Below the pieces are notes generated by a model. The model searched no databases. It was not told the DNA's origin and saw only the letters and a list, made by a program, of their open reading frames with translations. From assembly GCA_905215575.1 (NCBI GenBank), contig CAJMQV010000088.1, positions 1-7,719 of the forward strand: a stretch of 7,719 nucleotides of DNA. The letters are read 5' to 3'. Origin of the DNA: an uncultured bacterium. Lineage in GTDB: Bacteria; Bacteroidota; Bacteroidia; Bacteroidales; Bacteroidaceae. Shown here in pieces: positions 6,705 to 7,719 of this stretch (position 1 is its first letter; each line of letters begins with the position of its first letter). The position numbers and the translations under genes were made by a program.

Positions 6705-6752
6705 ATGATTACTTCCCCGTCAGTAATTTATTACCGACGGGGAAGTAATTAT
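6705..6752. repeat. Long near-perfect hairpin, role unknown
   Basis: ATTACTTCCCCGTC (6708-6721) pairs without mismatch with GACGGGGAAGTAAT (6736-6749), and three more pairs (one G-U) extend it outward. The 14-base loop contains GTAAT/ATTAC, which can extend the stem inward past one mismatch. No T run follows on either strand, so it is not an ordinary terminator. CGGTAA (6700-6705) can alternatively pair with TTACCG (6731-6736), which is incompatible with the full stem. Confidence 0.8.
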
Positions 6753-6860
6753 ACGTTATGCTTTCAGATATGTGATCCTGTGTAGTATATATGGCAGAAA
6801 ACCAATATTCTCATATCAGGGTAATGGAAATGTAAGTGTATTTTTTATTCTGGTTTTTGG

Positions 6861-6921
6861 TGTGGAAACACGATTTGTGGAATTTTTCCCCAGTTTCCAC
6901 ATATATTCCCCGCTTTTCCCC
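6861..6921. promoter_or_regulatory. Second cluster of TGTGGA/TCCACA elements with spaced CCCC tracts: candidate enhancer
   Basis: TGTGGA occurs at 6861 and 6876 and TCCACA at 6896, the same hexamer found upstream of the first sigma-54 promoter. Flanks agree too (mostly TGTGGAAWT read on either strand). TTCCCC tracts with CCCC at 6888, 6908 and 6918 are spaced by 20 and 10 bases, that is, on one helix face. The TGTGGA elements lie about 115-155 bases before the predicted start near 7015. Binding by the nearby activator is inference. Confidence 0.45.
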
Positions 6922-6987
6922 ATTGTAGAAAAATCTTGGTATTTTTATTATATTCTGATAATCAATAGTTTATAAAATATATTGATT

Positions 6988-7004
6988 TTGGCACGCAACT
7001 TGTA
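6988..7004 (+). promoter_or_regulatory. Sigma-54-like -24/-12 promoter for the structured RNA
   Basis: TTGGCACG-N4-TTGTA carries GG at 6990-6991 and GT at 7002-7003, exactly 10 bases apart. It differs from consensus only in GT in place of GC at -12. The -24 half (TTTTGGCACG) is ideal and is preceded by an AT-rich stretch. Predicted start is near 7015. Confidence 0.72.
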
Positions 7005-7014
7005 TTATTATAAG

Positions 7015-7229
7015 TAGAAAGTAAAAGCAATCATAGTTAGTAAATTAGATTAAGTGTAAAAAGTGGAGGCTAAGCGTAGCACACGCCTAAAATACTTCTC
7101 TCGTGAGAAAGGGGTATTTAAAAAACATCCTTAAGGTTAGTTTTGTTTTGGAAATTTGGGTTTATTAAAGGATGTTTTGCCGAGCAGGCTGTCTTCTTCT
7201 ATAAAAAGAGGGCAGTCTGCTCATTTTTT
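7015..7229 (+). ncRNA. Putative sigma-54-controlled small RNA, about 215 nt, undescribed
   Basis: The segment is bounded by a sigma-54-like promoter and a strong intrinsic terminator and has no credible open frame; the only ATG-led frame has 10 codons (from 7172). Visible stems are: GCGT/ACGC (7074-7077 with 7083-7086), or alternatively AGGC/GCCT (7067-7070 with 7085-7088); AATAC/GTATT (7091-7095 with 7114-7118) enclosing TTCTC-TCGT-GAGAA (7096-7109); AAAACATCCTT/AAGGATGTTTT (7122-7132 with 7168-7178), 11 perfect pairs around a G/T-rich 35-base loop; and the terminator stem. The unpaired first 50 bases and the G/U-rich loop (7133-7167) are possible target-pairing regions. I do not recognise an Rfam family. 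It could instead be a leader cut short by its terminator, but no + strand gene follows before the window ends. Confidence 0.65.
7182..7229 (+). terminator. Intrinsic terminator of the putative small RNA
   Basis: GAGCAGGCTGTC (7182-7193) pairs with GGCAGTCTGCTC (7211-7222), all 12 positions with two G-U steps. The stem can continue inward through TTCTT/AAGAG. Six T follow at 7224-7229 after one A. Confidence 0.88.
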
Positions 7230-7307
7230 ATACATACCGCATCATTTCGTTTGGAGAGAAGGCTCACCTGAAAGAACGACGGTTTTCGTACGATTACCCG
7301 TATAGAT

Positions 7308-7381
7308 ACACTAATCCCCTTATTCAGTCGCGGCAGAAATATGTTTTTATTGGCTGCGCGATGGAATAAGGGGATTAGTGT
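7308..7381. repeat. 74-base palindromic element with 18-bp perfect arms
   Basis: ACACTAATCCCCTTATTC (7308-7325) is the exact reverse complement of 7364-7381. The inner part also pairs: TCGCGGCAG (7328-7336) with CTGCGCGA (7354-7361), one G bulged, leaving a 17-base AT-rich loop. The right arm ends one base before the ABC permease stop. Only four T follow on the + strand and none on the - strand, so it is at best an atypical bidirectional terminator. A small palindromic mobile repeat is another possibility, though no target duplication is seen. Confidence 0.85.
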
Positions 7382-7382
7382 T

Positions 7383-7719
7383 TTATTGATTGTTTTCTTC
7401 CTGTTCTTTTTGTTGTTTCAGTGCCAGACGGCGACTTTGACGGATCATATAATAGTAAGCGCAGGTGGCTGTGAAGAAATACACCGCTGTCTGGATCCAC
7501 AAAGCATAGTATTCTTGTTGCACGTCATCTAATAAGGCTCCCATGGAGTTGATACGGATGAAGCCGTTTATGCCAAAGGTTGAAGGAGCTATCCAGGAAA
7601 GGATGCGCCATACCTCGGGTATCGCGGCTCCCGGCCAGGAGATACCGGAGATAAAGAGCAGGGGTACCGATGTAAATACAAACAGAGGCATACAGCTCTC
7701 GCGCGAGAATACAAGGATG
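7383..7719 (-). CDS. ABC-2 type transporter permease, C-terminal part (5' end beyond the window)
   Basis: The last 111 residues or so of an ABC-2 (YhhJ/YbhR-like) inner-membrane permease, the membrane half of an ATP-driven exporter. The visible part has the family's SRE turn followed by a hydrophobic helix ending FISGISWP (the conserved FLSGxxWP signature). IPEVWRILSWIAPSTFGINGF comes next, then an Asn/Asp-rich exposed segment and a final helix (about LWIQTAVYFFTATCAYYYMI). A charged Lys/Gln tail ends the protein. The frame stays open through 7719, so the Met at 7691 is internal and the gene starts off the window. It runs convergently to the putative small RNA, with the 7308-7381 palindrome between them. 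ATPase and fusion-protein partners are expected upstream on the - strand but are not seen. Substrate unknown. Confidence 0.88.
   Translation of the reverse strand, partial: ILVFSRESCMPLFVFTSVPLLFISGISWPGAAIPEVWRILSWIAPSTFGINGFIRINSMGALLDDVQQEYYALWIQTAVYFFTATCAYYYMIRQSRRLALKQQKEQEENNQ

Larger units (their letters stand above)
6457..7382. other. 926-base stretch without a convincing protein gene
   Basis: No open frame here has credible coding character. The 67-codon frame at 6772-6975 opens at a GTG and has low-complexity Phe/Ile/Tyr content. In order the stretch holds a terminator (6547-6578), a T-rich segment in which I see nothing (6579-6700), a long hairpin (6705-6752), candidate enhancer elements (6861-6921), a sigma-54-like promoter (6988-7004), a structured transcript (about 7015-7229), a short spacer with an imperfect dyad (7281-7298) and a long palindrome (7308-7381). 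Confidence 0.75.

Noticed and set aside
6772..6975. 67-codon + frame opening at GTG
   Set aside because: AT-driven Phe/Ile/Tyr content, no ribosome site, and it overlaps candidate enhancer elements.
7281..7298. Imperfect 18-bp dyad GGT-TT-TCGTACGA-TT-ACC as an operator
   Set aside because: Short palindromes of this kind arise often by chance, and no promoter or gene start lies beside it.
7341..7532. 63-codon + frame overlapping the permease
   Set aside because: It runs antisense to the permease C-terminus and starts inside the palindrome loop; its hydrophobic run comes from T-rich sequence.

Overview
The window looks like a piece of a Bacteroidales chromosome (Bacteroides, Phocaeicola or a close relative). 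The reasons are a TAnnTTTG-type promoter core before the methyltransferase gene, mostly weak or absent Shine-Dalgarno sites, AT-rich gaps between coding regions of higher GC, and a hybrid histidine kinase of a type common in gut Bacteroidales. Genus and species cannot be fixed from the sequence alone.

Layout. (1) Bases 1-1083 hold the 3' part of a DHA2-type MFS drug/proton antiporter. Its N-terminal part lies off the window, and the reading frame appears broken near base 45. (2) Bases 1177-5773 hold a tight + strand cluster: a class I SAM methyltransferase, a membrane hybrid histidine kinase carrying HisKA, HATPase, receiver and HPt domains, and an NtrC-type sigma-54 activator. The two signalling proteins together supply every His and Asp of a four-step phosphorelay (H346, D629, H770 of the kinase, then D55 of the activator). 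(3) Bases 5774-6456 hold a regulatory region, with clustered TGTGGA/TCCACA elements, an intrinsic terminator and a near-perfect sigma-54 promoter. These precede a gene for a secreted acidic protein built of 22-residue tandem repeats. (4) Bases 6457-7382 contain no convincing protein gene but are rich in structure. They hold a terminator, a long hairpin, a second cluster of TGTGGA/TCCACA elements, a second sigma-54-like promoter, and then about 215 bases with several stems and a strong terminator, which I read as an undescribed small RNA. A long palindrome closes the stretch. (5) On the - strand, 7383-7719 is the C-terminal end of an ABC-2 permease whose 5' end lies beyond the window.

How it fits together (inference). 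The signalling pair is followed within 1.3 kb by two sigma-54-type promoters. Each has TGTGGAAWT-like elements placed 70-155 bases before the predicted start, where enhancer-binding proteins usually bind. The simplest reading is a self-contained local regulon: an envelope signal passes through the phosphorelay to the activator, which with RpoN turns on a secreted repeat protein and a structured non-coding RNA. I know of no published description of this arrangement, but could not search for one.
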